Assembly: GCF_014117425.1 (NCBI RefSeq)
Contig: NZ_CP059726.1
Span: 62,001-126,000 of the forward strand
Source: Bartonella sp. HY038
Lineage (GTDB): Bacteria > Pseudomonadota > Alphaproteobacteria > Rhizobiales > Rhizobiaceae
Reading direction: 5' to 3'
Length of the DNA stretch: 64,000 nt
Made by a program: the position numbers and the translations under genes. Below, in pieces: positions 8,353 through 18,172 of this stretch (position 1 is its first letter; each line of letters begins with the position of its first letter). The notes under the pieces were generated by a model that was not told the origin of the DNA, searched no databases, and saw only the letters and a program-made list of their open reading frames with translations.

Positions 8353-8672
8353 ATATTGAAATTTTTGTTGATTAATGATTACAACGGTTCTGCCCTGCCC
8401 GTTTAAAGTATCAATTAAGGAAATAGTCCTTTCGTTTTTATATTATGAATATTAGCAAGAGCTTGATTCCATATAGCTCTTAATGCATGATTTTCAAAAA
8501 TGTGCTTGAAAACCAATCAAATTTTAGCCAATACCCTATAAAAATGCGCTTAAACATTGACATTTTTCGATAAATGTTGAAATCCGTTTGAATTGATATA
8601 AACAAGGACGCTATTGAGAATACGAGTAATGCTTAAAACAATATATATCGAGAAGAACAGAAAGGTTGGACC
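8353..8672. other. Intergenic region before the ABC permease
   Basis: 320 bases, AT-rich, with no gene. I looked specifically for a substrate-binding lipoprotein, which normally precedes this type of permease, and found none. Confidence 0.5.
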
Positions 8673-9554
8673 ATGAGCATGTTTGCCTTTACGGGCGCCG
8701 TAGAGATGGGCTTCATACTAGCCTTTGTTGGTATTGGTGTTTACTTGTCTTTTAGGGTTCTAGATTTTCCAGATCTTACCGTAGATGGTAGCTTTGTGCT
8801 GGGTGGTGCGGTTTATGTTGCATTGGTTGTCGCTGGGTTTAATCCTTGGCTTGCTATGGTAGCGGCTTTTGCGGCCGGAAGTTTAGCAGGACTTGTAACA
8901 GCATTGCTTAATTTGCAATTTGATATTTTGAATCTTCTTGCTTCCATTTTGGTTATGACAGCCCTTTATTCGATAAATTTGCATGTTATGGGAGGGGGCA
9001 ATTTACAAGTTGGTAATGCGCCTTCAATTTTTACGCCATTTGAAGGACTATTTGGCCTAAAACCATTTTATATGCGTATTATTGTCATTGGCATATTAGT
9101 TTTCATTACGGCTTTGATTTTTTGGCGGTTTCTTGCAAGTGAAACCGGGCTTGCTATTCGCGCAACCGGTATCAACAAAAAAATGGCGAGTGCACAGGGC
9201 ATTAATACCTCGTTTCAGGTCTATCTCGGTCTTGCTTTATCAAATGGCTTAGTGGCAATTGGTGGCGCCCTTTTTGCGCAGGTTAATCATGGTATGGATA
9301 TTACCGGCGGTATAGGAACCATTGTTTTTGGTCTTGCAGCGGTCATTATTGGAGAAGCATTATTTCAAACTCGCAATCTGCTTGTTATTTTAATATCCTG
9401 TATTATTGGTTCAGTGCTTTATCGTATTGCTGTCTTTTTAGCTTTGGGCGGTATTTTGGGCGTAGACCCATCAAAAGATATGCAATTGGTAACCGCAACC
9501 ATTGTGGCTCTCTTTCTTATTGTGCCTAAATATTTGGGAGCAAAAAAAATATGA
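8673..9554 (+). CDS. ABC transporter permease (BPD_transp_2, TrpXYZ/ABC_sub_bind-associated type)
   Basis: 293 residues with about eight to nine membrane helices. The opening GVYLSFRVLDFPDLTVDGSF and the GLAIRATGINKKMASAQGI coupling loop are typical of permeases partnered with ABC_sub_bind-family binding proteins (tryptophan/tyrosine-type and related importers). Its stop overlaps the ATPase start as ATGA. The expected periplasmic binding protein is missing upstream and downstream, so the pair must borrow one encoded elsewhere or has lost function. The substrate is unknown. Confidence 0.85.
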   Translation: MSMFAFTGAVEMGFILAFVGIGVYLSFRVLDFPDLTVDGSFVLGGAVYVALVVAGFNPWLAMVAAFAAGSLAGLVTALLNLQFDILNLLASILVMTALYSINLHVMGGGNLQVGNAPSIFTPFEGLFGLKPFYMRIIVIGILVFITALIFWRFLASETGLAIRATGINKKMASAQGINTSFQVYLGLALSNGLVAIGGALFAQVNHGMDITGGIGTIVFGLAAVIIGEALFQTRNLLVILISCIIGSVLYRIAVFLALGGILGVDPSKDMQLVTATIVALFLIVPKYLGAKKI

Positions 9555-10345
9555 TTAAGCTTTCTCATATTGATGTTGTCTTTAAGAAAAACACTCCACT
9601 TGAAAAACGCGCCCTCATTGACATTAATCTTGAAATAGAACGCGGCAGTTTTGTCACCGTTATTGGCTCCAATGGTGCGGGTAAATCCACCATGCTTGGA
9701 GTTTTAGCAGGCGATATTTTGCCAACCAATGGCAAAGTAATGATTAATGATAGTGATGTTACAAAAAAGCCAACGGCAAAGCGCGCTAACCAGATTGCTC
9801 GTGTTTTCCAAGATCCGCTAGCTGGTAGCTGTGGCTCGCTTACTATTGAAGAGAATTTAGCACTTGCGGCAAAACGTGGTGAAAAACGCGGGTTAAAATC
9901 GGCAATTGGTAAAGAGCGTCATAAAGAATTTCGTGATCGCATTGCGGCCCTTGGTCTTGGACTTGAAGACCGTATTCAAAACCGCATGGATATGCTTTCT
10001 GGTGGACAACGCCAAGCAGTATCGTTGATTATGGCAACCTTGGCAAAAGCCGATATATTATTGCTTGATGAGCATACTGCCGCGCTTGACCCAGGCATGG
10101 CAGAATTTGTGATGAAACTTACCGACCGTATTGTGAGCGAAAATAAGTTGACCACCTTGATGGTGACCCACTCTATGCGCCAAGCACTTGATTATGGCAA
10201 CCGTACTTTAATGTTGCATGGTGGTAAAATTATTCTTGACGTTGCCCATGAAGAACGCCAAGGCTTAGATGTACCCGATTTACTAGATATGTTTGCCAAA
10301 GTGCGCGGTGAAGCACTTGACGATGATAAGTTGCTGATGGATTAA
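9551..10345 (+). CDS. ABC transporter ATP-binding protein
   Basis: 264 residues. Walker A is GSNGAGKST at about residue 38, the signature is LSGGQRQAVSLIMA, and Walker B is ILLLDEHTAALDP, where the residue after the catalytic Glu is His rather than the common Pro. The switch histidine is in LMVTHSM. This architecture fits the ATPase paired with the preceding permease. It is translationally coupled to that permease, and the operon ends at a terminator. Confidence 0.9.
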   Translation: MIKLSHIDVVFKKNTPLEKRALIDINLEIERGSFVTVIGSNGAGKSTMLGVLAGDILPTNGKVMINDSDVTKKPTAKRANQIARVFQDPLAGSCGSLTIEENLALAAKRGEKRGLKSAIGKERHKEFRDRIAALGLGLEDRIQNRMDMLSGGQRQAVSLIMATLAKADILLLDEHTAALDPGMAEFVMKLTDRIVSENKLTTLMVTHSMRQALDYGNRTLMLHGGKIILDVAHEERQGLDVPDLLDMFAKVRGEALDDDKLLMD

Positions 10346-10347
10346 AC

Positions 10348-10377
10348 AAAAGCCGCAATAAAATAGCGGCTTTTTTA
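10348..10377. terminator. Bidirectional terminator between the ABC operon and the MFS exporter
   Basis: AAAGCCGC / GCGGCTTTTTT stem-loop placed between convergent genes. T-rich on the plus strand, and preceded by AAACAAA for the minus strand. Confidence 0.75.
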
Positions 10378-10380
10378 TTT

Positions 10381-11760
10381 TTATCGGCGCGAAATACTAA
10401 TTAAGGCGGCAAGAGTGGCAAAGCCAGCCGCAATAAACATAATATTTGCAATATTATCTACACCTGAAATTGCTAAAAACAATGCAACCGATGCAGCACC
10501 AAGCGATTGGCCAAGCAAACGCGCCGTACCAAGCATACCGCTTGCTGCTCCGCTTCGCGGCTTTGGTGCTGATGTAATGATGAGACGGTTATTGGGTGCT
10601 TGAAATAGGCCAAAACCAATGCCGCAAATAGCTAACCGCCAACAAATATCAATGATACTTGGCTCGGTTGGCAAAAAACCTATCAGCAACAAACCAATGG
10701 CTAAAACAACAAGACCAATAAACCCTAAAATGGCAGGCGAATATTGATCCGATAATTTGCCAGAAATTGGCGCAATGATTGCAAGGGCAATAGGCCAAGG
10801 CATCATCAAAAAGCCCACTTCAATCGGCTTATAGCCATAAACCACCTGCAATAAAAATGGCAGTGATAAAAGTGCCATCATCTGCGCCAAAAACGACATG
10901 ATCGAGGTGCAAAGCGAAAGGCTAAAAACTGGAATGGCCAATAAATCCAAAGGTAAAAGTGGGTCACTTTTTTGCCGCGACCTACGAATAAGCCAAATAG
11001 CTGCGGTAATGATAATTATAATTTGCATCAATAAAAGCGGCACCGACATATGAGAACCGGCATTATCGATAGTGATAATTGTAAGACCAAGAACAATGGC
11101 GGTTAAAACAGCACTTAAATAGTCAAATTTTCGCGGCGATAGTGCATTTAACGGCAAAGTTTTTACACCCATGGCAATGGTTAAAACGCCAAGCGGTACA
11201 TTGATGAAAAATAGCCAAGGCCAGCTTAAATATTGTAAAACTACGCCCGCAAGACTTGGACCAATAGTGGAAGAAAGCGCGACGACAAACGCGTTTAAAC
11301 CAATGGCAGTACCAAATTTTGCTTGCGGCACACAAAATCTTAAAAGCGCAGTATTAACACTCATCAATCCAGCGGCTCCAAAGCCTTGAATAATGCGTGA
11401 AAGAGTAAGCATTTCAAGCGAGCGCGAAAAAACACATGCGATAGACGCAAGCGTAAACACCGCAACGCCTATAAGGTAAATACGTCGATAGCCGTAAATC
11501 TCGCCCAAGGCCGCAAACGGCAAAATAGTGATAACAATGGCAAGCTGATACCCATTAACAATCCAGATGGAGGCAGCAGGCCCAGCGGCAAAATCACTAG
11601 CAATGGTTGGCAAAGCAACATTGGCAATAGTACCATCAAGTACAGCAAGCGTTAGGCCAATCATCAGCGTTGCCCATGCCCAATAAATTTGCGGTGTGGG
11701 TAAACCATCTTGCGGCTGGCAATGCGATTTATCAAGGGTAGAAATTTGCGGCTTGGCCAT
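10381..11760 (-). CDS. MFS exporter, DHA2 (EmrB/QacA) 14-helix family
   Basis: About 459 residues. The motif AVLDGTIANVALPTIASDF in the first helix and IWIVNGYQLAIVITILPFAA are hallmarks of DHA2 drug:H+ antiporters, as are GEIYGYRRIY in loop 2 and GFGAAGLMSVNTALLR in helices 4-5. The family exports drugs, dyes or bile-salt-like compounds across the inner membrane. I use the ATG at 11760, preceded by GGGAGAA; the frame extends to 11781 without support. There is no adjacent membrane fusion protein or regulator, so it probably works alone. The substrate is unknown. Confidence 0.87.
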   Translation of the reverse strand: MAKPQISTLDKSHCQPQDGLPTPQIYWAWATLMIGLTLAVLDGTIANVALPTIASDFAAGPAASIWIVNGYQLAIVITILPFAALGEIYGYRRIYLIGVAVFTLASIACVFSRSLEMLTLSRIIQGFGAAGLMSVNTALLRFCVPQAKFGTAIGLNAFVVALSSTIGPSLAGVVLQYLSWPWLFFINVPLGVLTIAMGVKTLPLNALSPRKFDYLSAVLTAIVLGLTIITIDNAGSHMSVPLLLMQIIIIITAAIWLIRRSRQKSDPLLPLDLLAIPVFSLSLCTSIMSFLAQMMALLSLPFLLQVVYGYKPIEVGFLMMPWPIALAIIAPISGKLSDQYSPAILGFIGLVVLAIGLLLIGFLPTEPSIIDICWRLAICGIGFGLFQAPNNRLIITSAPKPRSGAASGMLGTARLLGQSLGAASVALFLAISGVDNIANIMFIAAGFATLAALISISRR

Positions 11761-11936
11761 AGGGTTCTCCCAAAATATCAAGGCATTTTAGTAAAGGGTG
11801 GATTTGCTTTTATTTGCACTCAGCTTTTAACCTTATAAAGATGGAAAGCCAGTTTAAAGTCAAGCGATTGCCAAAACACAAAGATTTTATAGGTAAAACA
11901 GCAGGCTATATTTAAAAATACCCACTCAGGATATTT

Positions 11937-12038
11937 TAGAGCGTTTTTTGAAAAGTGTGAAGCGGTTTTTGGACACAAAAATGCGGTGTAAACAATGGAT
12001 TAGAGCGCTAATCTGATCCAACCAAATCGGCGCTCTAG
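11937..12038 (-). repeat. Dispersed palindromic repeat, copy 1 (reverse orientation)
   Basis: The reverse complement of the element at 26344-26449, sharing the AGAGCGC/GCGCTCT arms, the CCATTGTTTACACCGC block and the AAAACCGCTTCACACTTTTC-like block, with scattered changes. It lies in a non-coding gap between two minus-strand genes. Confidence 0.85.
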
Positions 12039-12124
12039 TATTTTTAAATGCGTTTGTTATGTTTGAAAACTCATTATGAAAAAAAATAACACCTATCTGC
12101 TGTAAATGAGACTATGCGTAAATG

Positions 12125-12556
12125 CTAATTACCTATTTGTATTTTCTCAGGACTTTTCATATTAATTTTCCAGGTCTTACCATTATTTGTGCGGCATAAA
12201 ATAAAATCGCCGACTAACATCGCATCTTCAAATGGATTGGAAGTATTACAAAATAAAAACCATTTTAAAACATCATCTTCGCAAAGGATAATAAATCCGC
12301 TTGATCCATGCCCATCACCCTGCCCCACATAAAGCCTATATTGTTCTGCTTCAATAAATTTTAATGGCGTGACAGCCGCGAAAAGACTATCATTTAAATA
12401 TATCGGATTATATTTCTTAGTTATCGTAATTTTATCATCAACCAAGTCGAATTCAATCACGCTATTATCGTGTTGGTAAATACAATCATAGTCAAGCAAT
12501 TGCATGGTTGAAATAAAAAAATCAAGATTTATAATATTCATCAATAAGCGAACCAT
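12125..12556 (-). CDS. Unknown protein, 143 aa
   Basis: A soluble beta-rich small protein; its middle reads EAEQYRLYVGQGDGHGSSGF. No signal peptide or family motif is recognised. A second in-frame ATG five codons in could be the true start, as neither has a strong ribosome-binding site. It is AT-rich and sits directly upstream of, and divergent from, the ApeA-like gene, in a position often taken by small immunity or accessory genes; no functional link is shown. Confidence 0.55.
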   Translation of the reverse strand: MVRLLMNIINLDFFISTMQLLDYDCIYQHDNSVIEFDLVDDKITITKKYNPIYLNDSLFAAVTPLKFIEAEQYRLYVGQGDGHGSSGFIILCEDDVLKWFLFCNTSNPFEDAMLVGDFILCRTNNGKTWKINMKSPEKIQIGN

Positions 12557-12686
12557 TGTTTACAATGGCTTTAGCATAATCAATTGCATTAACAATACAA
12601 GCCTTTTGCTTTAACCTTTACAAACACTTATATTTATGAGAACATAGAGTGAACGATATTTAACTAGCAAATGTGAGGGGGAATAT

Positions 12687-13955
12687 ATGCGGCTAGATCA
12701 ACCAATTGATGTGATGGGCAAATTCTGGCTTCCAGAACAAAGCAAAGAAGATGGTGTCATTGGCCATCTTACAATTGAAGATGGTGGCGATATTCGACTA
12801 AAATTGTTTGAAAGTTTTAAAAATTTTGACGCTTCAAATTTTTTCAATGAGGATATTAAATTTAATGTAGTTGGTATTATAAAAACCAATTTTGATGTAA
12901 CTTTACAAGGCTGTTTTATAACATCTTGTATACTAAACACATCTATTGGCGATGATATTGTTTTAAGTGCAGACTTGGCTTTATTGGATCATCATACTTC
13001 TCATATGGCGCCGTTTAAAATAAACCAAATGCGTTTTAAATTAGAGGGATTAGAGACTTGGTTACATGGTCAAGATTTTAACATCAAGAAAAATTTTGAA
13101 ATTGAACCACAAAGTGTCACTTGGGGGAAAGAACAAAATATTTATCTCGGTGAATTTAGCGGTTTCAAAATTGAACTCGTTCTGAAAGCCAATTGGGCGC
13201 ATGATGCTAAAACAGTTATAGTTGAAAAATTACCTTTTTTAAAAATCACAAGTATTAAGCCTGATAACGTTTCTAAATTTATATCAGTTGCTCATAATCT
13301 AAACAGTTTCTTTTCTTTTGCATGCAATAATATCACCACAATTAACAATGTGTTGGTTTACTTTGATGAAAATGGCTATCAAAAAGCCACTCAAACTTAC
13401 TATAAAAGCAATTTATCAGTCGAAAAAATGCCAAATTTTAAGATAAATAATTTTTTATTTTCTTATGACCTTGTACAAGGTCGCCTTGTCTCAATATTAC
13501 ATAATTATTTTTTGCTGTGTAGAGAAATCGAGGCAGGCTTAACTCTGTATCATTCGACACAGATTCACAAAAGATTTTTGCTTGAAAGTGAATTTTTAGC
13601 AATTGCTCAGGCGTTAGAAAATGTTGCAAGGTATAAAAGAGGCGGTTATAAAAACACAACTCAATTTAAATTAGAAGATGAACTAACAAATCTTTTAACA
13701 CCAATAGAAGTAATAATTGGCAAATGGACGAACTATGTCGAGCTAATTCGCAATATTGTGGAAACACGACACTATTATACGCATAACGGTATTGATATAA
13801 AACCAAATACACAGTTCGGATACGATGTTTATACGCTAATGTTGCAAACTCAAAGTATATTTAAATTGATTGTACTTTATGAACTTGGTTTCAGCCTAAC
13901 AGAAATAGAAGACATAATTGCTAATAATTATTTGTTAAGACAGCAATTAAAATAA
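12687..13955 (+). CDS. ApeA-like HEPN-domain protein, probable anti-phage abortive infection factor
   Basis: 422 residues. The first 170 resemble the ApeA N-terminal domain: VMGKFWLPEQSKEDGVIGHL then TIEDGGDIRLKLFESF. The C-terminal third is helical and holds the HEPN ribonuclease motif RX4H as RHYYTH at residues 361-366, within RNIVETRHYYTHNGID. HEPN proteins of this type are tRNA or RNA nucleases; ApeA is known as a single-gene abortive-infection system. A GAGGGGG ribosome-binding site supports the start. The gene is more AT-rich than the hut genes it abuts, consistent with acquisition as a defence cargo. The family call is from pattern recognition. Confidence 0.72.
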   Translation: MRLDQPIDVMGKFWLPEQSKEDGVIGHLTIEDGGDIRLKLFESFKNFDASNFFNEDIKFNVVGIIKTNFDVTLQGCFITSCILNTSIGDDIVLSADLALLDHHTSHMAPFKINQMRFKLEGLETWLHGQDFNIKKNFEIEPQSVTWGKEQNIYLGEFSGFKIELVLKANWAHDAKTVIVEKLPFLKITSIKPDNVSKFISVAHNLNSFFSFACNNITTINNVLVYFDENGYQKATQTYYKSNLSVEKMPNFKINNFLFSYDLVQGRLVSILHNYFLLCREIEAGLTLYHSTQIHKRFLLESEFLAIAQALENVARYKRGGYKNTTQFKLEDELTNLLTPIEVIIGKWTNYVELIRNIVETRHYYTHNGIDIKPNTQFGYDVYTLMLQTQSIFKLIVLYELGFSLTEIEDIIANNYLLRQQLK

Positions 13956-13957
13956 CA

Positions 13958-13987
13958 AAAAGCCCCCAAGGTTTTGCGCCTTGGGGC
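13958..13987 (-). terminator. Terminator of the hutU operon (possibly bidirectional)
   Basis: CCCCAAGG (13964-13971) pairs with CCTTGGGG (13979-13986). On the minus strand the stem is followed by GCTTTTTGTT, a proper T tract for the hut operon. It may also stop the convergent HEPN gene. Confidence 0.8.
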
Positions 13988-14009
13988 ATTCCTTGGGAGG
14001 ATTTTTACT

Positions 14010-15686
14010 CTAGTTATCCAAAATAGATGGCAGGCGAAGGTTGTGTTCGCCGGCGCATTCAATTGCAATGTCATAACCTGCATCGGCATGGCGCATAACG
14101 CCTGTTGCAGGGTCATTCCATAAAACGCGCTCAATACGGCGTTTTGCGTCATCCGTGCCGTCCGCACAAATAACCATGCCCGAATGTTGGCTAAAGCCCA
14201 TGCCAACGCCGCCGCCATGATGCAAGGATACCCATGTTGCGCCTGATGCCGTGTTAAGCAATGCGTTCAATAATGGCCAATCGGATACCGCATCTGATCC
14301 GTCTTTCATGCTTTCGGTTTCGCGGTTAGGTGAAGCAACTGATCCTGAATCCAAATGATCGCGGCCAATAACGATTGGTGCTGACAATTCGCCATTTTTA
14401 ACCATTTCATTAAAGGCAAGACCAAGGCGGTGACGGTCGCCAAGGCCAACCCAGCAAATACGGGCTGGCAAGCCTTGGAAGGAGATGCGTTCCCGTGCCA
14501 TATCAAGCCAATTATGCAGCTCTTTATGGTCTGGCAATAATTCCTTGACCTTTTGATCGGTTTTGTAAATATCTTCTGGATCGCCAGACAAGGCAGCCCA
14601 ACGGAATGGCCCAATGCCACGGCAAAATAATGGGCGGATATAGGCAGGCACAAAGCCGGGGAAATCAAAGGCATTTTCAAGCCCTTCATCCTTGGCAACT
14701 TGGCGGATATTATTGCCATAGTCAAAAGTTGGGATACCGGCATGGTGGAAATCTAGCATGGCAGCGACATGCACTTTCATGGAAGCGCGGGCGGCTTTTT
14801 CAACTTCCTGTGGGGCGCTTTCGCGCTTTTCTTTCCACTGCGCCATTGTCCAACCAATGGGCAAATAGCCATTAATTGGGTCATGAGCGGAGGTTTGGTC
14901 GGTTACCATATCGGGACGGATGCCGCGCTTGACCATTTCTGGCAAAATTTCTGCGGCATTGCCAAGCAGCGCCACGGATTTTGCTTCGCCAGCCTTTGTC
15001 CATTTATCAATCATGGCCATTGCTTCATCAAGGGTTTCAGCCTTTGCATCGACATAGCGGGTACGAAGACGGAAATTAATGCTATCTGGATTACATTCAA
15101 TGGCAAGGCATGAAGCCCCTGCCATAACCGCTGCCAAAGGCTGTGCGCCGCCCATGCCACCAAGGCCGCCCGTTAGCACCCATTTGCCTTTTAAGTCGCC
15201 ATTATAATGTTGGCGGCCTGCTTCAACAAAGGTTTCATAAGTGCCCTGCACAATCCCTTGCGAGCCGATATAGATCCATGAGCCTGCCGTCATCTGGCCA
15301 TACATCATCAAGCCCTTGCGGTCTAGCTCGTTAAAATGCTGCCAATTAGCCCAATGGGGCACAAGGTTAGAATTGGCGATTAAAACGCGCGGCGCGTCCT
15401 TATGGGTGCGGAAAACACCAACCGGCTTACCTGATTGCACCAACAAGGTTTCATCATCATTTAAGCTGCGCAAAGTTTCAACGATCTTGTCATAATCTGC
15501 CCATGTGCGAGCAGCACGACCAATACCGCCATAAACCACTAATTCATTGGGGTTTTCAGCAACATCAGGATCAAGATTATTCATCAACATGCGTAATGGC
15601 GCTTCAGTTAGCCAGCTTTTTGCGCTGATTTCACTACCATGTGGGGCGCGGATTTCGCGGATATTATGACGTGGATTACTGGTCAT
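14010..15686 (-). CDS. hutU: Urocanate hydratase
   Basis: 558 residues, the standard length. It converts urocanate to 4-imidazolone-5-propionate using tightly bound NAD+. The N-terminus [20 protein letters not shown], the glycine-rich NAD region [11 protein letters not shown], and the C-terminal [20 protein letters not shown] are classic urocanase segments. GGAGGAG precedes the ATG. It is the last gene of the hutI-hutH-hutG-hutU minus-strand run, 104 bases after hutG, and ends at a strong terminator. Confidence 0.97.
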   Translation of the reverse strand: MTSNPRHNIREIRAPHGSEISAKSWLTEAPLRMLMNNLDPDVAENPNELVVYGGIGRAARTWADYDKIVETLRSLNDDETLLVQSGKPVGVFRTHKDAPRVLIANSNLVPHWANWQHFNELDRKGLMMYGQMTAGSWIYIGSQGIVQGTYETFVEAGRQHYNGDLKGKWVLTGGLGGMGGAQPLAAVMAGASCLAIECNPDSINFRLRTRYVDAKAETLDEAMAMIDKWTKAGEAKSVALLGNAAEILPEMVKRGIRPDMVTDQTSAHDPINGYLPIGWTMAQWKEKRESAPQEVEKAARASMKVHVAAMLDFHHAGIPTFDYGNNIRQVAKDEGLENAFDFPGFVPAYIRPLFCRGIGPFRWAALSGDPEDIYKTDQKVKELLPDHKELHNWLDMARERISFQGLPARICWVGLGDRHRLGLAFNEMVKNGELSAPIVIGRDHLDSGSVASPNRETESMKDGSDAVSDWPLLNALLNTASGATWVSLHHGGGVGMGFSQHSGMVICADGTDDAKRRIERVLWNDPATGVMRHADAGYDIAIECAGEHNLRLPSILDN

Positions 15687-15790
15687 TTTTACTCCTCCAA
15701 AAGTATAAGATAATGGGTTTAATTTACAAAATTAAATTCAAATGCTTCTGCCTGATGCGTTTTCAAGCACAACAAATTAGGCGCAACAAA

Positions 15791-16573
15791 TTAAGCACAA
15801 CTGGCAATCACCGCTTCTAGCACCGCTTTTAACGGCGTACGCAATGCCTTTGCCTTGGATTCATCATAGGCAAAGGGCAATGTTTCCTGTTGCAAATGGG
15901 TGCTTTGGGCAAGCTCCATTTGAATGGCAAACACCTTGTCTTGCGGCTTGCCATAATGGCGCGTAGTCCAACCGCCTTTAAAGCGGCCATTTAGCACATG
16001 GCTATAGTTGCTTGCAGTTTTAAGCACATCCATGACCGCTTGTTCCATTTTAGCTGTGGTGGTTTGCCCCTCATTGGTGCCGACGTTGAAATCTGGTAAA
16101 ATACCATCAAACAAAAATGGAATATGTGAGCGGATGGAATGGCAATCATATAGGATTGCATAGCCATGAATGGCTTTTACTCGTGCAATCTCATCAACTA
16201 AAGCATTATGATAAGGCGTATGGAACAGTTGCTTGCGCCGTTCCACCTCTTCTATATCGGGGGCATTTGTCCAAATATCTTTGCCATCAAAATCAGTTAA
16301 TGGCACAAGCGTTGTGGTATTTTGCCCGGGATAAAGGCTAACGCCCAAAGGATCACGATTGGCATCAATGCAATAGCGATGAAATAACGCACGAACAGTA
16401 GTAACATTATCCAAAAGCCCATCATACAAATGATGAATGTGCCAGTCGGTATCGGTAAGCAAGCGGCCGGTATCGTTTAAATTGGCGGCAATATCATCGG
16501 GCACGAAAGTGCCCGTATGAGGAAAGGCCAAAATAAGCGGTGATGTGCCTTGTTTGACTTCAAAGACATCCAT
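15791..16573 (-). CDS. hutG: N-formylglutamate deformylase
   Basis: 260 residues, N-formylglutamate amidohydrolase family. It releases formate from N-formyl-L-glutamate, the last step of the HutF-type histidine pathway. Visible motifs are the N-terminal PLILAFPHTGTFVPDDIAAN, YCIDANRDP, and YDCHSIRS with the catalytic/metal-binding residues, then FKGGWTTRHYGKP. It starts five bases after the hutH stop, with AAGGA inside the hutH end, so translation is coupled. Confidence 0.95.
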   Translation of the reverse strand: MDVFEVKQGTSPLILAFPHTGTFVPDDIAANLNDTGRLLTDTDWHIHHLYDGLLDNVTTVRALFHRYCIDANRDPLGVSLYPGQNTTTLVPLTDFDGKDIWTNAPDIEEVERRKQLFHTPYHNALVDEIARVKAIHGYAILYDCHSIRSHIPFLFDGILPDFNVGTNEGQTTTAKMEQAVMDVLKTASNYSHVLNGRFKGGWTTRHYGKPQDKVFAIQMELAQSTHLQQETLPFAYDESKAKALRTPLKAVLEAVIASCA

Positions 16574-16578
16574 TGCAC

Positions 16579-18114
16579 TTAGTCCTTTAAAATGGGGAAT
16601 ATTGTTTGGTCAAATAGGCCAACCACTTCACCCGATGCAACAATGCGGCGGCATTCTTCAAGGTCTGGTGCCATATAATGGTCAACCTCAAGCGAAGTCA
16701 CGCTTTGGCGCAAATGCGCAATTGCTTTTTGCAATTGTGGGCTAGTGGTTAAGGGGCCGCGAAACTCAACACCGCGCGCTGCCATTAATAATTCAATACC
16801 AAGAATTGAAAACAGATTTTCAGTCATGGCAAGCAGACGGCGTGCACCATGGCAAGCCATCGACACATGGTCTTCTTGGTTGGCAGATGTTGGGGTTGAG
16901 TCAACACAAGCAGGATGCGCCATTTGCTTATTTTCAGACATTAATGCCGCCGATGTTACTTCGGCAATCATCAAACCAGAATTTAAGCCCGGCTTTGCCG
17001 CCAAAAAGGCGGGTAAGCCAAAGGAAAGCGCAGGGTCAACCATTAAGGCAATGCGCCGCTGTGCAATTGCACCAATTTCGCAAACTGCCAATGCAATTTG
17101 GTCAGCAGCAAAAGCCACTGGTTCAGCGTGGAAATTACCACCTGAAACAACGCTATTATCGCTCAACACCAATGGATTATCGGTAACCGCATTGGCTTCG
17201 ATGACCAAAGTATTAGCGCAGTGGCGCAATACATCAACTGCCGCACCATTAACCTGTGGCTGACAACGAATGCAATAAGGATCTTGCACGCGCTCATCAT
17301 TTTCCAAGTGGCTAACACGAATTTGCGAGCCGTCAAGCAATTCACGCACAGTACGTGCCGTGGCAATCTGGCCATAATGGCCGCGAAGTGTATGAATATC
17401 TGGATGGAATGGCGCAGATGAACCCATAGCAGCATCAGTTGATAAAGCACCAGTCACAAGCGCGGTGCAAGATGCACGGTAAGCACGCAGCAAGCCAGCA
17501 ATGGCAAGTGCGGTTGATGTTTGCGTACCGTTAATCAGTGCCAAGCCTTCCTTCGCTTGCAAAATAACTGGTCTTAAACCAGCAAGTGCCAAGGCTTTGG
17601 CGCCACTCATGCGCTCGCCCTTAAAGAAAGCTTCGCCCTCGCCCATCATGACCGCTGCCATATGAGCAAGTGGCGCAAGATCGCCAGATGCGCCGACTGA
17701 GCCTTTTTCAGGAATAAGCGGCGTTACATCTTTTTCTAGCATGTCTTCAATGAGGCGGACAAGTTCAAGACGCACACCAGAAGCACCACGGCCAAGCGAC
17801 ACCAATTTTAATGCCATGATAAGGCGAACAATGTCGCGACTTAACGGCGCACCCATACCGCAGCAATGGGAAAGAATAAGATTGCGCTGCAAGGTTGCAA
17901 CATCGCTTGCATCAATACGGATAGAGGCAAGCTTGCCAAAGCCAGTATTAATTCCATAAACAGGCTCATTACCTTGGGCAATTTCTGCAATGCGTGCGGC
18001 GCCTTTTTCAATCGCTGCATCAAAACTACGATCAAGTTTAACGCTAGTACCATTCCAGTAAATATCGCTAATTTGTTCAAGGGTTACTTCACCCGGTTTT
18101 AAAGTAATTGTCAT
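16579..18114 (-). CDS. hutH: Histidine ammonia-lyase
   Basis: 511 residues. It deaminates L-histidine to urocanate, the first step of the pathway. The Ala-Ser-Gly triad that cyclises to the MIO electrophile is at residues 142-144 within [16 protein letters not shown]. The substrate-loop tyrosine ([15 protein letters not shown]) and the [20 protein letters not shown] helix are also present. A GGGAGG ribosome-binding site precedes the ATG. All expected residues are intact. Confidence 0.97.
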   Translation of the reverse strand: MTITLKPGEVTLEQISDIYWNGTSVKLDRSFDAAIEKGAARIAEIAQGNEPVYGINTGFGKLASIRIDASDVATLQRNLILSHCCGMGAPLSRDIVRLIMALKLVSLGRGASGVRLELVRLIEDMLEKDVTPLIPEKGSVGASGDLAPLAHMAAVMMGEGEAFFKGERMSGAKALALAGLRPVILQAKEGLALINGTQTSTALAIAGLLRAYRASCTALVTGALSTDAAMGSSAPFHPDIHTLRGHYGQIATARTVRELLDGSQIRVSHLENDERVQDPYCIRCQPQVNGAAVDVLRHCANTLVIEANAVTDNPLVLSDNSVVSGGNFHAEPVAFAADQIALAVCEIGAIAQRRIALMVDPALSFGLPAFLAAKPGLNSGLMIAEVTSAALMSENKQMAHPACVDSTPTSANQEDHVSMACHGARRLLAMTENLFSILGIELLMAARGVEFRGPLTTSPQLQKAIAHLRQSVTSLEVDHYMAPDLEECRRIVASGEVVGLFDQTIFPILKD

Positions 18115-18172
18115 TTTTACCTCCCGTCCAATTTGGACATTTTCTTAAAAATTTTGCTTTTGTAAATTTTGT

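Noticed and set aside
16745..17263. 172-codon frame antisense to hutH
   Set aside because: hutH is complete and convincing on the minus strand; the antisense frame has no ribosome-binding site or recognisable domain.
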